Shown: piece by piece, positions 52,141 to 61,104 of the stretch
How the letters are laid out: every line of letters starts with the position of its first letter
Position numbering within the stretch: the first letter of the stretch is position 1
NCBI GenBank assembly: GCA_017482205.1
Contig: JAFUNK010000004.1
Coordinates: 273,323-337,322, forward strand
Direction of reading: 5' to 3'
Source: Lachnospiraceae bacterium
GTDB taxonomy: Bacteria > Bacillota > Clostridia > Lachnospirales > Lachnospiraceae
DNA length: 64,000 bases
Notes under the pieces: model-generated
The model's database searches: none
What the model was told of the DNA's origin: nothing
What the model saw: the letters and a program-made list of their open reading frames with translations, nothing else
Position numbers and translations under genes: made by a program

Positions 52141-52164
52141 AGGGCAGGTCCTGCGACCTGCCCT
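52141..52164 (+). terminator. hairpin between frr and uppS
   Basis: AGGGCAGGTC/GACCTGCCCT is a perfect ten-pair stem with a CTGC loop, nine bases after frr. The tail (TCGGTTGATT) is not a T-run, so it is probably an attenuator or mRNA-processing site rather than a full stop. Confidence 0.6.
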
Positions 52165-52193
52165 TCGGTTGATTAAACAGGAGGATGGTGTGA

Positions 52194-52922
52194 ATGGGAC
52201 AGTCCATAGAAGGATTAAAAATACCTAACCATGTGGCTATTATTTTAGATGGTAACGGCAGATGGGCAAAAGCAAAAGGAATGCCCCGCAATTACGGGCA
52301 TGTGCAGGGGGCAAAGACAGTAGAGGTTATTTGTGAAGAAGCATATCGTATGGGCATACAATATCTGACCGTGTATGCGTTTTCCACAGAAAACTGGAAC
52401 AGACCTCAGGATGAGGTGGATGCACTGATGAAACTGTTGCGAAACTATATGAAGACATGTTTAAAAACAGCAGAAAAGAATCGTATGTGCGTAAGAGTTA
52501 TCGGGGATAAGAGTAGATTGGATGATGATATCCGAAGGCGTATTGCAGAACTGGAAGAGGCAACGAAAAATAATGATGGGCTGCATTTTCAGATTGCATT
52601 AAACTATGGAGGCAGGGATGAAATTCGTCGTTGTGTGAAGCGGTTGGGAGAAAAGATTGCAGCAGGTGAATTAAAGCCCGAAGAGATTACCGAAGAGATG
52701 ATTGGTGACAATCTGGATACCTACGGACTTCCTGAACCGGACTTGCTGATTCGTACCTGTAATGAACAGCGGATTTCCAACTTTTTACTCTGGCAGCTGG
52801 CATACACGGAATTTTATTTTACACCTGTACCGTGGCCGGATTTTTCAAAAGAGGAATTGGTAAAAGCAATAGAAGCATATACTAAGAGAGACAGAAGATA
52901 CGGCCTTGTGAAGGAGGAATAG
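52194..52922 (+). CDS. uppS: undecaprenyl diphosphate synthase (UPP synthase)
   Basis: A 242-residue cis-prenyltransferase. The catalytic Asp is in HVAIILDGNGRWAKA, the substrate region is YAFSTENWNRPQDEVDALM, and DLLIRTCNEQRISNFLLWQ and YTEFYFTPVPWPDF close the fold. It makes the lipid carrier for wall synthesis. The next gene, cdsA, starts two bases after it. The preceding hairpin may give differential expression from frr. Confidence 0.97.
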   Translation: MGQSIEGLKIPNHVAIILDGNGRWAKAKGMPRNYGHVQGAKTVEVICEEAYRMGIQYLTVYAFSTENWNRPQDEVDALMKLLRNYMKTCLKTAEKNRMCVRVIGDKSRLDDDIRRRIAELEEATKNNDGLHFQIALNYGGRDEIRRCVKRLGEKIAAGELKPEEITEEMIGDNLDTYGLPEPDLLIRTCNEQRISNFLLWQLAYTEFYFTPVPWPDFSKEELVKAIEAYTKRDRRYGLVKEE

Positions 52923-52924
52923 AT

Positions 52925-53743
52925 ATGTTTTTAACCAGATTGCTGAGTGGCATTGTACTGGTAGTAATTGCACTGGTTACATTGATACTGGGCGGACCGT
53001 TGTTGGCAGCGGTGGCATTTATAATATCTATAATCGGATATCTGGAATTGACGAAAGCAGTGGGGATTCATACCAAAGGAAAAGTGAATGGCACTGAAGT
53101 AGTGGGAATATTGGGGACCATAGCGTATTATGCGGCAATATTCTTTTCTGACAATATGCTGTTGGCGGTTATGGCGGTTATCGGTGTATTTATGGGAAGC
53201 ATGTGCGTGTATGTGGTAACTTTCCCAAAATACCGCAGTGAACAGATTATGGCCAATTTTTTCTGCTTTATGTATGCACCGGTTATGTTGTCCTTTTTAT
53301 ACCTGACAAGAGAATTAAATTACGGTATCTATATTGTATGGCTGATTATTATCAGTTCATGGGGATGTGACACCTGTGCATATGCTGTAGGAATGTTAAT
53401 CGGTAAGCACAAAGCGTTTCCGGTGTTAAGCCCAAAGAAATCTTGGGAAGGCTGTATCGGCGGTGTCTTAGGAGCAGGACTTATCGGAGCTTTGTATGCA
53501 TTTTTTGTAGTGGATAAAGTCATAGCAGACCAGTCCGTAGTATGGATTATTGCAGTTATCTGCATGGCAGGAGCGGTAATGAGCCAGGTGGGAGATTTGG
53601 CAGCTTCCGCCATTAAGAGAAATCATGAAATTAAAGACTATGGCAAGCTGATTCCCGGACATGGCGGTATTATGGATCGTTTTGACAGTGTAATTGTGAC
53701 AGCACCTATGATTTTCTTTATGACGGCACTGTTAATCAAATAA
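52925..53743 (+). CDS. cdsA: phosphatidate cytidylyltransferase
   Basis: A 272-residue membrane enzyme with about eight helices. The CDP-diglyceride synthase signature is SWGCDTCAYAVG with KKSWEGCIGGVLGAG, and the closing motif is HGGIMDRFDSVI. It makes CDP-diacylglycerol for phospholipid synthesis. Start overlaps closely with uppS (AGATATG). Position between uppS and dxr is standard for Firmicutes. Confidence 0.96.
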   Translation: MFLTRLLSGIVLVVIALVTLILGGPLLAAVAFIISIIGYLELTKAVGIHTKGKVNGTEVVGILGTIAYYAAIFFSDNMLLAVMAVIGVFMGSMCVYVVTFPKYRSEQIMANFFCFMYAPVMLSFLYLTRELNYGIYIVWLIIISSWGCDTCAYAVGMLIGKHKAFPVLSPKKSWEGCIGGVLGAGLIGALYAFFVVDKVIADQSVVWIIAVICMAGAVMSQVGDLAASAIKRNHEIKDYGKLIPGHGGIMDRFDSVIVTAPMIFFMTALLIK

Positions 53744-53805
53744 GACGGGATAATTTTACAGGCAGAAATATTGTTGTGAAAGGCTTGCAGAAGGGTATAT
53801 TTGAC

Positions 53806-54951
53806 ATGAAAAAAATTGCGATTTTGGGTTCCACAGGTTCCATTGGTACTCAGACATTGGAAATAGTAAGAACAAACAAAGATTTAGAAGTGGTTGCACT
53901 GGCTGCAGGCGGTAATGTGACTTTAATGGAACAGCAGGTAAGGGAGTTTCATCCCAAAGTAGCTGTGATGTGGAGTGCGGAAGCCGCAGAGGATTTAAAA
54001 CAGAGAGTGTCCGATATGGAAGTCCGTATATTATGCGGTATGGACGGACTCTTGGAACTGGCGGTTTTGCCTGAGGTTGAGGTATTGGTGACCGCAATTG
54101 TGGGCATGATTGGTATAAGACCTACCATTGCAGCAATAGAAGCAGGTAAGACAATTGCGCTTGCCAATAAGGAAACGCTGGTTTGTGCAGGACATATCAT
54201 TATGCCGCTGGCAAGGGAGAAAGGGGTATCCATTCTTCCGGTAGACAGTGAGCACAGTGCCATTTTCCAGTCCATGAACGGAGAACCTAAGAATAGGATA
54301 GAGAAGATTTTACTGACAGCTTCCGGCGGTCCATTCAGAGGAAAGAAAAAGGAAGAACTTGTAAATATCAAGCCTGAGAATGCACTAAAGCATCCCAATT
54401 GGTTCATGGGCAGGAAGATAACCATTGATTCTTCCACACTGGTAAATAAGGGACTGGAAGTAATAGAGGCAAAATGGCTGTTTGATGTGGATTTTTCACA
54501 AATTCAGGTAGTGGTACATCCCCAGAGTATTATTCATTCCATGGTGGAATATGTAGACGGCGGTATTATGGCACAGCTTGGTACACCTGATATGAAGCTG
54601 CCTATCCAGTATGCATTATTTTACCCTGACAGACGCCCCATGGAAGGCAAGAGACTGGATTTTTATGAACTGGCGAATATTACCTTTGAAAAGCCGGATA
54701 TGGAAACTTTCAGAGGATTGAAACTTGCTTATGAAGCAGGAGAGATGGGCGGCAGTATGCCTACGGTACTCAATGCGGCAAATGAAAAGGCAGTCAGTCT
54801 GTTTTTGGACGGTAAGATAGAGTATCTGCAAATTGCAGAAATTATTGAGGCATGTATGCAGAATCACAAGCGGATTGAAAATCCTGATGTGGCACAGATA
54901 CTTGCCGCAGAAAAAGAAACCTATGAATATATAGCAGGAAAATATTTATGA
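53806..54951 (+). CDS. dxr: 1-deoxy-D-xylulose 5-phosphate reductoisomerase
   Basis: A 381-residue DXR. The NADPH-binding ILGSTGSIGTQTLEIV is at the N-terminus, VDSEHSAIFQSM carries metal ligands, and WFMGRKITIDSSTLVNKGLE follows. It converts DXP to MEP, the committed step of the MEP pathway; ispF and ispG are in the same window. ATG 53806 was chosen because the 30 bases before it have weak start context (GTG 53776 is the alternative). Its stop overlaps rseP by four bases. Confidence 0.97.
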   Translation: MKKIAILGSTGSIGTQTLEIVRTNKDLEVVALAAGGNVTLMEQQVREFHPKVAVMWSAEAAEDLKQRVSDMEVRILCGMDGLLELAVLPEVEVLVTAIVGMIGIRPTIAAIEAGKTIALANKETLVCAGHIIMPLAREKGVSILPVDSEHSAIFQSMNGEPKNRIEKILLTASGGPFRGKKKEELVNIKPENALKHPNWFMGRKITIDSSTLVNKGLEVIEAKWLFDVDFSQIQVVVHPQSIIHSMVEYVDGGIMAQLGTPDMKLPIQYALFYPDRRPMEGKRLDFYELANITFEKPDMETFRGLKLAYEAGEMGGSMPTVLNAANEKAVSLFLDGKIEYLQIAEIIEACMQNHKRIENPDVAQILAAEKETYEYIAGKYL

Positions 54952-56000
54952 TGACTTTAATTTTATTTATTTTAATATTCGGTGTAGTAGTGCTTTCCCA
55001 TGAATTCGGACATTTTCTTCTGGCAAAGAAAAACGGTATTCATGTAGTGGAGTTTGCTATAGGTATGGGACCGACTATCTGTTCCTTTACCAAAAAGGAA
55101 ACAAAATACGCTATCAAGTTGCTTCCCATAGGCGGAGCCTGTATGTTTGAAGGTGAAGATGGGCTGGAAACAGAGAACGGTGGCGGAGAAGGCTCTTTTA
55201 CCAAAGCAAGTGTATGGGCAAGAATAGCAACCGTAGTGGCAGGACCGCTCTTTAACTTTATTCTGGCGTTTATTGTGGCAGTGATAGTAGTATCTATTAT
55301 ACCGCCGGCGGATACGGTTATCAGTGGTGTTTCTGAGGGAAGTCCCGCAGAAACAGCAGGTCTTATGGCAGGAGATAAGATTGTCCGTTTGGATGGGGAG
55401 AAGACCTATCTGTTTGCAGATATTTCCCTGATAACGTATTTAAACGGTGCAGATACCATGGAAATTGTCTATGAGCGGGATGGACAGCGTTATACTACGG
55501 AACTGACACCTTCTTATGATGCGGCTTCAGGTTCCTATATGATGGGCGTATGGAGCACTAAAAAGGATGAAAAGCCTGGCTTGTCCGTATTTGCAGATGC
55601 GTTTTATGAAATGCGTTACTGTGTAAACAATACTTATAAAAGCCTGGGAATGCTGATTACCGGTAATTTTAGTAGAGAAGATGTGGCAGGACCGGTAGGT
55701 ATTGCAGTCAATGTGGTAGGTAAGACCTATGAAACCTCCAAAGAATACGGAACAGAAGCTGTGGTTTATAACATGCTGACCATAGTGCTTTTGTTGTCTG
55801 TAAACTTAGGAATTTTGAATTTACTGCCGCTTCCTGCACTGGACGGCGGAAGACTGGTATTTTTACTGATTGAAGTATTCAGAAAGAAACCTATCCCACC
55901 TGAAAAAGAAGGTATCGTACACTTTGTAGGTCTGGTTTTCTTTATGATACTCATGGTAATTGTGTTCTTTAATGATTTGGTAAATATTTTTGGCGGTTGA
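54948..56000 (+). CDS. rseP: site-2 protease RseP/RasP
   Basis: A 350-residue M50 intramembrane metalloprotease. HEFGH is at residues 18-22, an inserted PDZ domain spans about residues 115-190, and the second metal motif LLPLPALDGGRLVF is near residue 288. It cleaves anti-sigma factors and leftover signal peptides. A DUF4179-type ECF sigma/anti-sigma pair lies 6 kb downstream and could be a client. The ATG overlaps dxr. It normally precedes ispG, but here unrelated zinc-ribbon genes follow. Confidence 0.95.
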   Translation: MMTLILFILIFGVVVLSHEFGHFLLAKKNGIHVVEFAIGMGPTICSFTKKETKYAIKLLPIGGACMFEGEDGLETENGGGEGSFTKASVWARIATVVAGPLFNFILAFIVAVIVVSIIPPADTVISGVSEGSPAETAGLMAGDKIVRLDGEKTYLFADISLITYLNGADTMEIVYERDGQRYTTELTPSYDAASGSYMMGVWSTKKDEKPGLSVFADAFYEMRYCVNNTYKSLGMLITGNFSREDVAGPVGIAVNVVGKTYETSKEYGTEAVVYNMLTIVLLLSVNLGILNLLPLPALDGGRLVFLLIEVFRKKPIPPEKEGIVHFVGLVFFMILMVIVFFNDLVNIFGG

Positions 56001-56025
56001 TATGATTGAAACTGCGTTTATAAAA

Positions 56026-56058
56026 GAGTTTGCACAGGTGTATTGCCTATGCAGACTC
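56026..56058 (+). terminator. hairpin after rseP
   Basis: GAGTTTGCACAGG (56026-56038) pairs at 12 of 13 positions with CCTATGCAGACTC (56046-56058), followed by CTTTG. It probably ends the pyrH-rseP block, though the T-tract is short. Confidence 0.65.
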
Positions 56059-56105
56059 CTTTGTAAATTCATGGAAAATTTCTATGCATTTAAGAGGGAG
56101 AAATT

Positions 56106-56861
56106 ATGATTTGTAATCAGTGCGGAGCTGAATTTGACAGTAATCTTTTGCAGTGTCCTTATTGTCATTCTGAAAACAGAAAAGAAGCCAAACGCCAAAA
56201 AAGGCAGATTTTAGAAAGGTATGACAGGGAAGCGGAAAACATCAAAAAAGAGGCAGAGGGATATGCCGGGAGGACTGCCGGAAGGTGGACGAAGAAATTG
56301 CTAATCGGCATAGGCATTGTACTGGCAATAGGTGTTCTGCTGACTGTTGTTTATCTTTTGTGCACCCGTATTTTTGTAAAAGCGGAATATGCAGGAAAGG
56401 ATGCCACGTTAGCCAAACTGGAAGAATTATATCAGGCAGGAGATTATGCCGCTTTGTCAGAATATATGTGGGAAGAAGACCTGTATGGCAGGGATTATGA
56501 TAAATACGGGGAATTGTGGGAAGTGTATGCAGAACTGGAAGATATGGAGCAGGATGTACAGCATATGGAACAGGTCAATACATATACTACTTTTACGAGG
56601 GACGAGCTGTGGGAGAGCTTTGAGTTTTGGTCAGGAGATTATATCAGTTCAGCAAAAAGGGCAATGAAGTTGTCTGATACATATATAAATGACAGAGTAT
56701 TTCGGGAAAATGAAGATGCTTTACAATCACTATTGGATATGACTGTTGAGAACCTGACGGAGATAGGCTTCAGCCGGGAAGAGATTGATAGGATAGTCAC
56801 AGAAGATACAGAAGACTTGGTTGATTTGGAAGAAAAACTGTTTGAAATACTGGTGCCCTAA
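56106..56861 (+). CDS. zinc-ribbon membrane protein, first of three-gene cassette
   Basis: A 251-residue protein of unknown function. A zinc ribbon (CNQCGAEFDSNLLQCPYC, Cys3/6/17/20) opens it, then a charged helix, one membrane helix (residues about 63-86), and an acidic extracytoplasmic part of 160 residues rich in Glu, Asp, Tyr and Trp (YQAGDYAALSEYMWEEDLYG). The ectodomain looks all-helical, and its pattern of short Tyr/Asp repeats is shared with the third gene. GGGAG precedes the ATG. It may bind a wall or cell-surface ligand; nothing assigns a pathway. Confidence 0.75.
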   Translation: MICNQCGAEFDSNLLQCPYCHSENRKEAKRQKRQILERYDREAENIKKEAEGYAGRTAGRWTKKLLIGIGIVLAIGVLLTVVYLLCTRIFVKAEYAGKDATLAKLEELYQAGDYAALSEYMWEEDLYGRDYDKYGELWEVYAELEDMEQDVQHMEQVNTYTTFTRDELWESFEFWSGDYISSAKRAMKLSDTYINDRVFRENEDALQSLLDMTVENLTEIGFSREEIDRIVTEDTEDLVDLEEKLFEILVP

Positions 56862-56874
56862 GATTGGAGGAAAT

Positions 56875-57537
56875 ATGAAGTGTCCCTATTGTGGAGGCGA
56901 AGTGCCCTCCCAAAGTATAAGCTGTCCTTTTTGTGGCAGGGAAAATCCCGAAGGAATAGCCTTTCAGGAAGAGGTCAGAAAAAAGATTGAAAGAAATAAA
57001 CTGTTAAAACCTTTTCTGATTAAGCAGAAGACACCGGAGCTAGTACAGAAGATGCTGACCAGAATATGGGTTATATTAGTAGTGTTAATTGGAGTGCTGC
57101 TCCTTTTTAGTTTCTTTGTTTTTTTATGGTCAGAAAGGGGAAATACCAGAAAGCCTGCAGACGGAAGCCATGCAGAGAGAGTTTTAGCACAGTTTGACTC
57201 TACGGGAAACTGGGAGTATGACAACTTTTGTGATAAGATGTATGACATAATGGATGCGGTGGAAAACGGCGAAGAGATTAGCGAGTATGATGTGGAATGG
57301 GTGGTAGAATATGCCTATGATGCAGTTTCCCACAATGCGGAGGGAGAACACGCAAATTCAGAAGAATGTCTTATGACCGTGGATGCGTTTTTCAGAGGCT
57401 ATCTCGGATTTTATGAAGAAGATATGGTATTTCTTATGCCCAATAAAGAAGACGGGTATGAGCTGTGGCTGGAGGATAGTGTGAAGGAAACGGCCATTCA
57501 GCTTGTTTGGGAGAAGTTGGAGGTGGCAGGACAATGA
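56875..57537 (+). CDS. zinc-ribbon membrane protein, second of cassette
   Basis: A 220-residue protein with a zinc ribbon (CPYCGGEVPSQSISCPFC), a charged stretch, one membrane helix (residues about 61-85) and an acidic ectodomain with fewer Trp. Its ribbon is related to that of the preceding gene. It is 13 bases after that gene and overlaps the third by four bases, so the three are one operon. ATG 56875 was chosen since GGAGG lies five bases upstream. Confidence 0.75.
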   Translation: MKCPYCGGEVPSQSISCPFCGRENPEGIAFQEEVRKKIERNKLLKPFLIKQKTPELVQKMLTRIWVILVVLIGVLLLFSFFVFLWSERGNTRKPADGSHAERVLAQFDSTGNWEYDNFCDKMYDIMDAVENGEEISEYDVEWVVEYAYDAVSHNAEGEHANSEECLMTVDAFFRGYLGFYEEDMVFLMPNKEDGYELWLEDSVKETAIQLVWEKLEVAGQ

Positions 57538-58043
57538 TAGGATTTTTAATAGTTATTGCCGCAATCGCTGCCTTTTATATTTACATATACAGACACTGGG
57601 ATTACAAGAAAAAATTCAACTTTAAGTCGGTAATGATTTACATATCCTTAGGGCTGCTGGTGTTAATGATAGAATTGGTAATTAGTTTTGTCATGGAAGC
57701 AGCCGAAGAAGAACGGTACAATATGTTGGAATCACGTCTGGACAGAGTTCAGTATTTGGAAGCCTATGCAGATTATTCCCAGATGCAGGATATATTGGTA
57801 CTGTATGATGATTATGAGCCGGAGTTTGAGTATGCATGGGAACGTGTAGAAATGTATGCCAATTATAATCAATATCTGATTTTCAGGAATGCTGCGGAAA
57901 ACGGACTTGGAGAAGAGTACGTAGCGATGGCTGAAAAGTATAGGGAAGCGTTACTTGCCTTGTGCTTAGAACCCGATTATCCGGAGAATATCCCCTATGG
58001 AGAAGACTTCTTAAAGAGAGCGGGGCTTTTTGAAGAAAACTGA
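57534..58043 (+). CDS. membrane protein, third of cassette
   Basis: A 169-residue protein with two membrane helices (residues about 2-18 and 31-52) and no zinc ribbon. Its ectodomain (EAYADYSQMQDILVLYDDYE, PEFEYAWERVEMYANYNQYL) repeats the Tyr/Asp/Glu pattern seen in the first gene, as if one ectodomain module were shared. It starts inside the second gene's stop. There is no terminator hairpin directly after it. Function unknown. Confidence 0.75.
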   Translation: MIGFLIVIAAIAAFYIYIYRHWDYKKKFNFKSVMIYISLGLLVLMIELVISFVMEAAEEERYNMLESRLDRVQYLEAYADYSQMQDILVLYDDYEPEFEYAWERVEMYANYNQYLIFRNAAENGLGEEYVAMAEKYREALLALCLEPDYPENIPYGEDFLKRAGLFEEN

Positions 58044-58083
58044 TATCAGACAGTTTTACATGTGAATTTGTATACGGATAAAT

Positions 58084-58127
58084 AGAGAAACTTGGATAAA
58101 GAAACTTTGAATAAAGAAACTTTGGAG
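58084..58127 (+). repeat. 15-base tandem repeat upstream of apt
   Basis: About three units of AAAGAAACTTTGGAT-type sequence (58084-58097, 58098-58112, 58113-58127), with the last two identical over 12 bases. They lie just upstream of the apt promoter and could be a binding array or simple slippage. Confidence 0.6.
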
Positions 58128-58137
58128 TGAATATTTT

Positions 58138-58166
58138 TTGACTTCTTATACAAAAAATAATATAAT
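58138..58166 (+). promoter_or_regulatory. promoter of apt-relA
   Basis: TTGACT at 58138-58143 and TATAAT at 58161-58166 with an exact 17-base spacer. Confidence 0.75.
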
Positions 58167-58233
58167 ATTATAAATTTAATTTATTAACAAAAGAGATACC
58201 ATAAAAAACGATGGCATCGGATGGGAGCGTACT

Positions 58234-58758
58234 ATGAAGAAACTGGAAGAATATGTAAGAAGCATACCGGATTTTCCTGAAGAAGGTATTATTTTCAGGG
58301 ATGTTACCAGTGTACTGCAGGATGCAGACGGATTGCGTCTGGCAATTGATACCATGCAGGAAAAGATTAAGGATTGGGAATATGATGTGGTGGTAGGCGC
58401 AGAGTCCAGAGGTTTTATTTTTGGTACACCTATTGCATATAATAATCACAAGCCTTTTGTACTCATTCGCAAGAAAGGTAAGCTCCCCTGTGAAACCGTT
58501 GAAAAAGAATACGAATTGGAATACGGTACAGCTACTATTGAGATGCATAAGGATTCCATTAAGCCCGGTCAGAAGGTACTTATTGTAGATGACCTGATTG
58601 CTACCGGCGGTACTACAGAGGCTATGATTCAGTTGATTGAAAGTCTTGGCGGAGAAGTAACCGGACTGGTATTTTTGATGGAACTGGCAGGATTAAAGGG
58701 CAGGGAGCGACTTGCAGGATATCGTATGGAAGCCGCTATTACCTATGAAGGTAAATAA
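58234..58758 (+). CDS. apt: adenine phosphoribosyltransferase
   Basis: A 174-residue type I phosphoribosyltransferase. The PRPP site VLIVDDLIATGGTTEAM and GAESRGFIFGTPIA with FVLIRKKGKLPCET are diagnostic. It salvages adenine to AMP. It is the first gene of a run with relA and a metallo-hydrolase. The start follows GGGAG. Confidence 0.96.
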   Translation: MKKLEEYVRSIPDFPEEGIIFRDVTSVLQDADGLRLAIDTMQEKIKDWEYDVVVGAESRGFIFGTPIAYNNHKPFVLIRKKGKLPCETVEKEYELEYGTATIEMHKDSIKPGQKVLIVDDLIATGGTTEAMIQLIESLGGEVTGLVFLMELAGLKGRERLAGYRMEAAITYEGK

Positions 58759-58794
58759 AGAAATGCAGGAAAAATAATCGTTGCAAGGACATGA

Positions 58795-61104
58795 ATGCTT
58801 ATGACAGAAGAAAAAAACGATGTTATTGTAGATAATGGCAAAATAACAGCATTGAAAGAATTTATGGCACCGGATGAGCTTTATCAGGTGTTGATTGACC
58901 ATGTGCAGAAATATCATCCTTCCGATGATATTTCTTTGATTGAAAAAGCCTATGGGGTAGCAAAGGAAGCACATAAAAACCAGTTGCGCAAATCCGGCGA
59001 ACCCTATATTATCCATCCGCTTCATGTAGCTATTGTGCTGGCTGATTTGGAAATGGATAAAGAGACAATTGTAGCAGGAATTTTGCATGATGTGGTGGAA
59101 GATACCATTATGACGGAGGAGCAGATTGCTGCAGAATTTGGTATGGAAGTGGCACAGTTGGTAGATGGTGTTACCAAACTGGAAAATATTCCTTTAAGCA
59201 GCGGGACAGGTTCTGAAAGTGATGCCAGACTGGAAATGCAGGCAGAAAACCTGCGAAAGATGTTCCTTGCCATGGCAAAGGATATCCGTGTCATTATGAT
59301 TAAACTGGCAGACCGCCTGCACAATATGCGGACACTCAAATATCAGAAGCCGGAAAGTCAGCAGAGGATAGCAAAGGAAACTATAGAAGTATATGCCCCT
59401 ATTGCACAAAGACTGGGTATTTCCAAAATTAAAGTGGAACTGGATGATTTGTCCTTAAAATATTTAGAGCCGGATGCATATTATGATCTGGTAGATAAAA
59501 TTGCTATCCGCAAGAGTGCAAGGGAAGAATATATTGCCGGCATCGTAAAAGAAGTAGGTGCCCATATTCATAATGCGGGGATTAAAGCAGAAATTGACGG
59601 ACGTGTAAAGCATTTCTTCAGTATTTACAAAAAAATGAAGAACCAGAACAAAACACTGGATCAGATTTACGATTTGTTTGCAGTCCGTATTATAGTAGAC
59701 AATGTGAAAGACTGTTATGCAGCCTTGGGTGTTATACATGAAATGTATAAGCCCATACCGGGGCGTTTCAAGGATTATATTGCAATGCCCAAAGTAAATA
59801 TGTATCAGTCTCTGCATACCACCCTGATAGGTTCAGCAGGTCAGCCCTTTGAGGTACAGATTCGTACTTTTGACATGCACAAGGCGGCTGAATACGGTAT
59901 CGCGGCACACTGGAAATATAAAGAAGCTTCCGATGGTAAGCATGTGGAGGCACAGGAAGAAGAAAAACTGACATGGTTACGCCAGATTTTGGAGTGGCAG
60001 AGAGATACCTCCGACAACAGAGAATTTATGAATCTGTTGAAAAACGATTTGGATTTGTTTTCCGATAATGTGTATTGCTTTACCCCTGACGGTGATGTAA
60101 AGAATCTGCCTGCAGGCTCTACGCCCATTGACTTTGCGTACAGTATTCACAGTGCAGTGGGTAACAAGATGGTAGGTGCCAGAGTCAACGGCAAGCTGGT
60201 AAATATTGATTATGTCATTAAAAACGGTGACCGTATCGAGATTATTACATCTCAAAATTCCAAGGGACCCAGCCGTGACTGGCTCAATGTGGTAAAGAGT
60301 ACACAGGCTAAAAACAAGATTAACCAGTGGTTTAAGAATGAGTTTAAAGAAGAGAATATTGTAAAAGGTAAGGAAATGTTGCAGGCTTACTGCAAAGCAA
60401 GGGGAATTGTATCGTCTGATTTGTTAAAATCAGAGTATATGGAGAATATCCAGAGAAAGTACGGTTTCCAAAGCTGGGATGCAGTGCTTGCGGCAATTGG
60501 TCACGGAGCCTTAAAGGAAGGCCAGATTGTCAATAAGTTACAGGAATACTATGACAGAGACCACAAGAAGGAGCTGACTAACGAAGAAGTTTTGGCGGTC
60601 ATTGCAGAAAATGCTCCTACTGCCAAACCGGTATCCATGAAGTCCAAGAGTGGCATTACCGTAAAAGGTATTACGGATGTGTCCGTAAGATTTTCCAAAT
60701 GTTGTTCACCTGTACCGGGGGATGAGATTGTAGGTTTTGTTACCAGAGGCCGTGGCATATCCATTCACAGAACAGACTGTGTAAATGTATTGAATTTGCC
60801 CGAAATTGAGCGTTCCAGACTGATAGAAGCAGACTGGCAGGTACCTGAAACCGGTGTGTCTGAGAAGTATTTTGCGGAAATTGTGATTTATGCCAATAAC
60901 CGTAACGGACTTTTGGCAGATATTTCCCGTGCCCTTACGGAGAAAGACATTGATATTATATCCATGAATACCCGTACCAATAAACAGGGTGTTGCAACCC
61001 TGACAACTTCCTTTGAAATCAGTGGAAGGGAAGAGTTAAACAGAGTGATTGATAAGATTATATCGATAGAAAGTGTAATCGATATTGAAAGGACGAGAGG
61101 CTAA
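58795..61104 (+). CDS. relA: (p)ppGpp synthetase/hydrolase Rel
   Basis: A 769-residue bifunctional Rel. The HD hydrolase site (ILHDVVEDT, about residue 96), synthetase region (RIIVDNVKDCYAALGVIHEM, YKPIPGRFKDYIAMPKVN), TGS domain (PAGSTPIDFAYSIHSAVGNK), a zinc-finger-like Cys cluster (SKCCSPVPG, IHRTDC) and ACT domain are all present. It runs the stringent response. Start ATG 58795 has AAGGA five bases before it; ATG 58801 is almost as likely. Confidence 0.96.
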   Translation: MLMTEEKNDVIVDNGKITALKEFMAPDELYQVLIDHVQKYHPSDDISLIEKAYGVAKEAHKNQLRKSGEPYIIHPLHVAIVLADLEMDKETIVAGILHDVVEDTIMTEEQIAAEFGMEVAQLVDGVTKLENIPLSSGTGSESDARLEMQAENLRKMFLAMAKDIRVIMIKLADRLHNMRTLKYQKPESQQRIAKETIEVYAPIAQRLGISKIKVELDDLSLKYLEPDAYYDLVDKIAIRKSAREEYIAGIVKEVGAHIHNAGIKAEIDGRVKHFFSIYKKMKNQNKTLDQIYDLFAVRIIVDNVKDCYAALGVIHEMYKPIPGRFKDYIAMPKVNMYQSLHTTLIGSAGQPFEVQIRTFDMHKAAEYGIAAHWKYKEASDGKHVEAQEEEKLTWLRQILEWQRDTSDNREFMNLLKNDLDLFSDNVYCFTPDGDVKNLPAGSTPIDFAYSIHSAVGNKMVGARVNGKLVNIDYVIKNGDRIEIITSQNSKGPSRDWLNVVKSTQAKNKINQWFKNEFKEENIVKGKEMLQAYCKARGIVSSDLLKSEYMENIQRKYGFQSWDAVLAAIGHGALKEGQIVNKLQEYYDRDHKKELTNEEVLAVIAENAPTAKPVSMKSKSGITVKGITDVSVRFSKCCSPVPGDEIVGFVTRGRGISIHRTDCVNVLNLPEIERSRLIEADWQVPETGVSEKYFAEIVIYANNRNGLLADISRALTEKDIDIISMNTRTNKQGVATLTTSFEISGREELNRVIDKIISIESVIDIERTRG

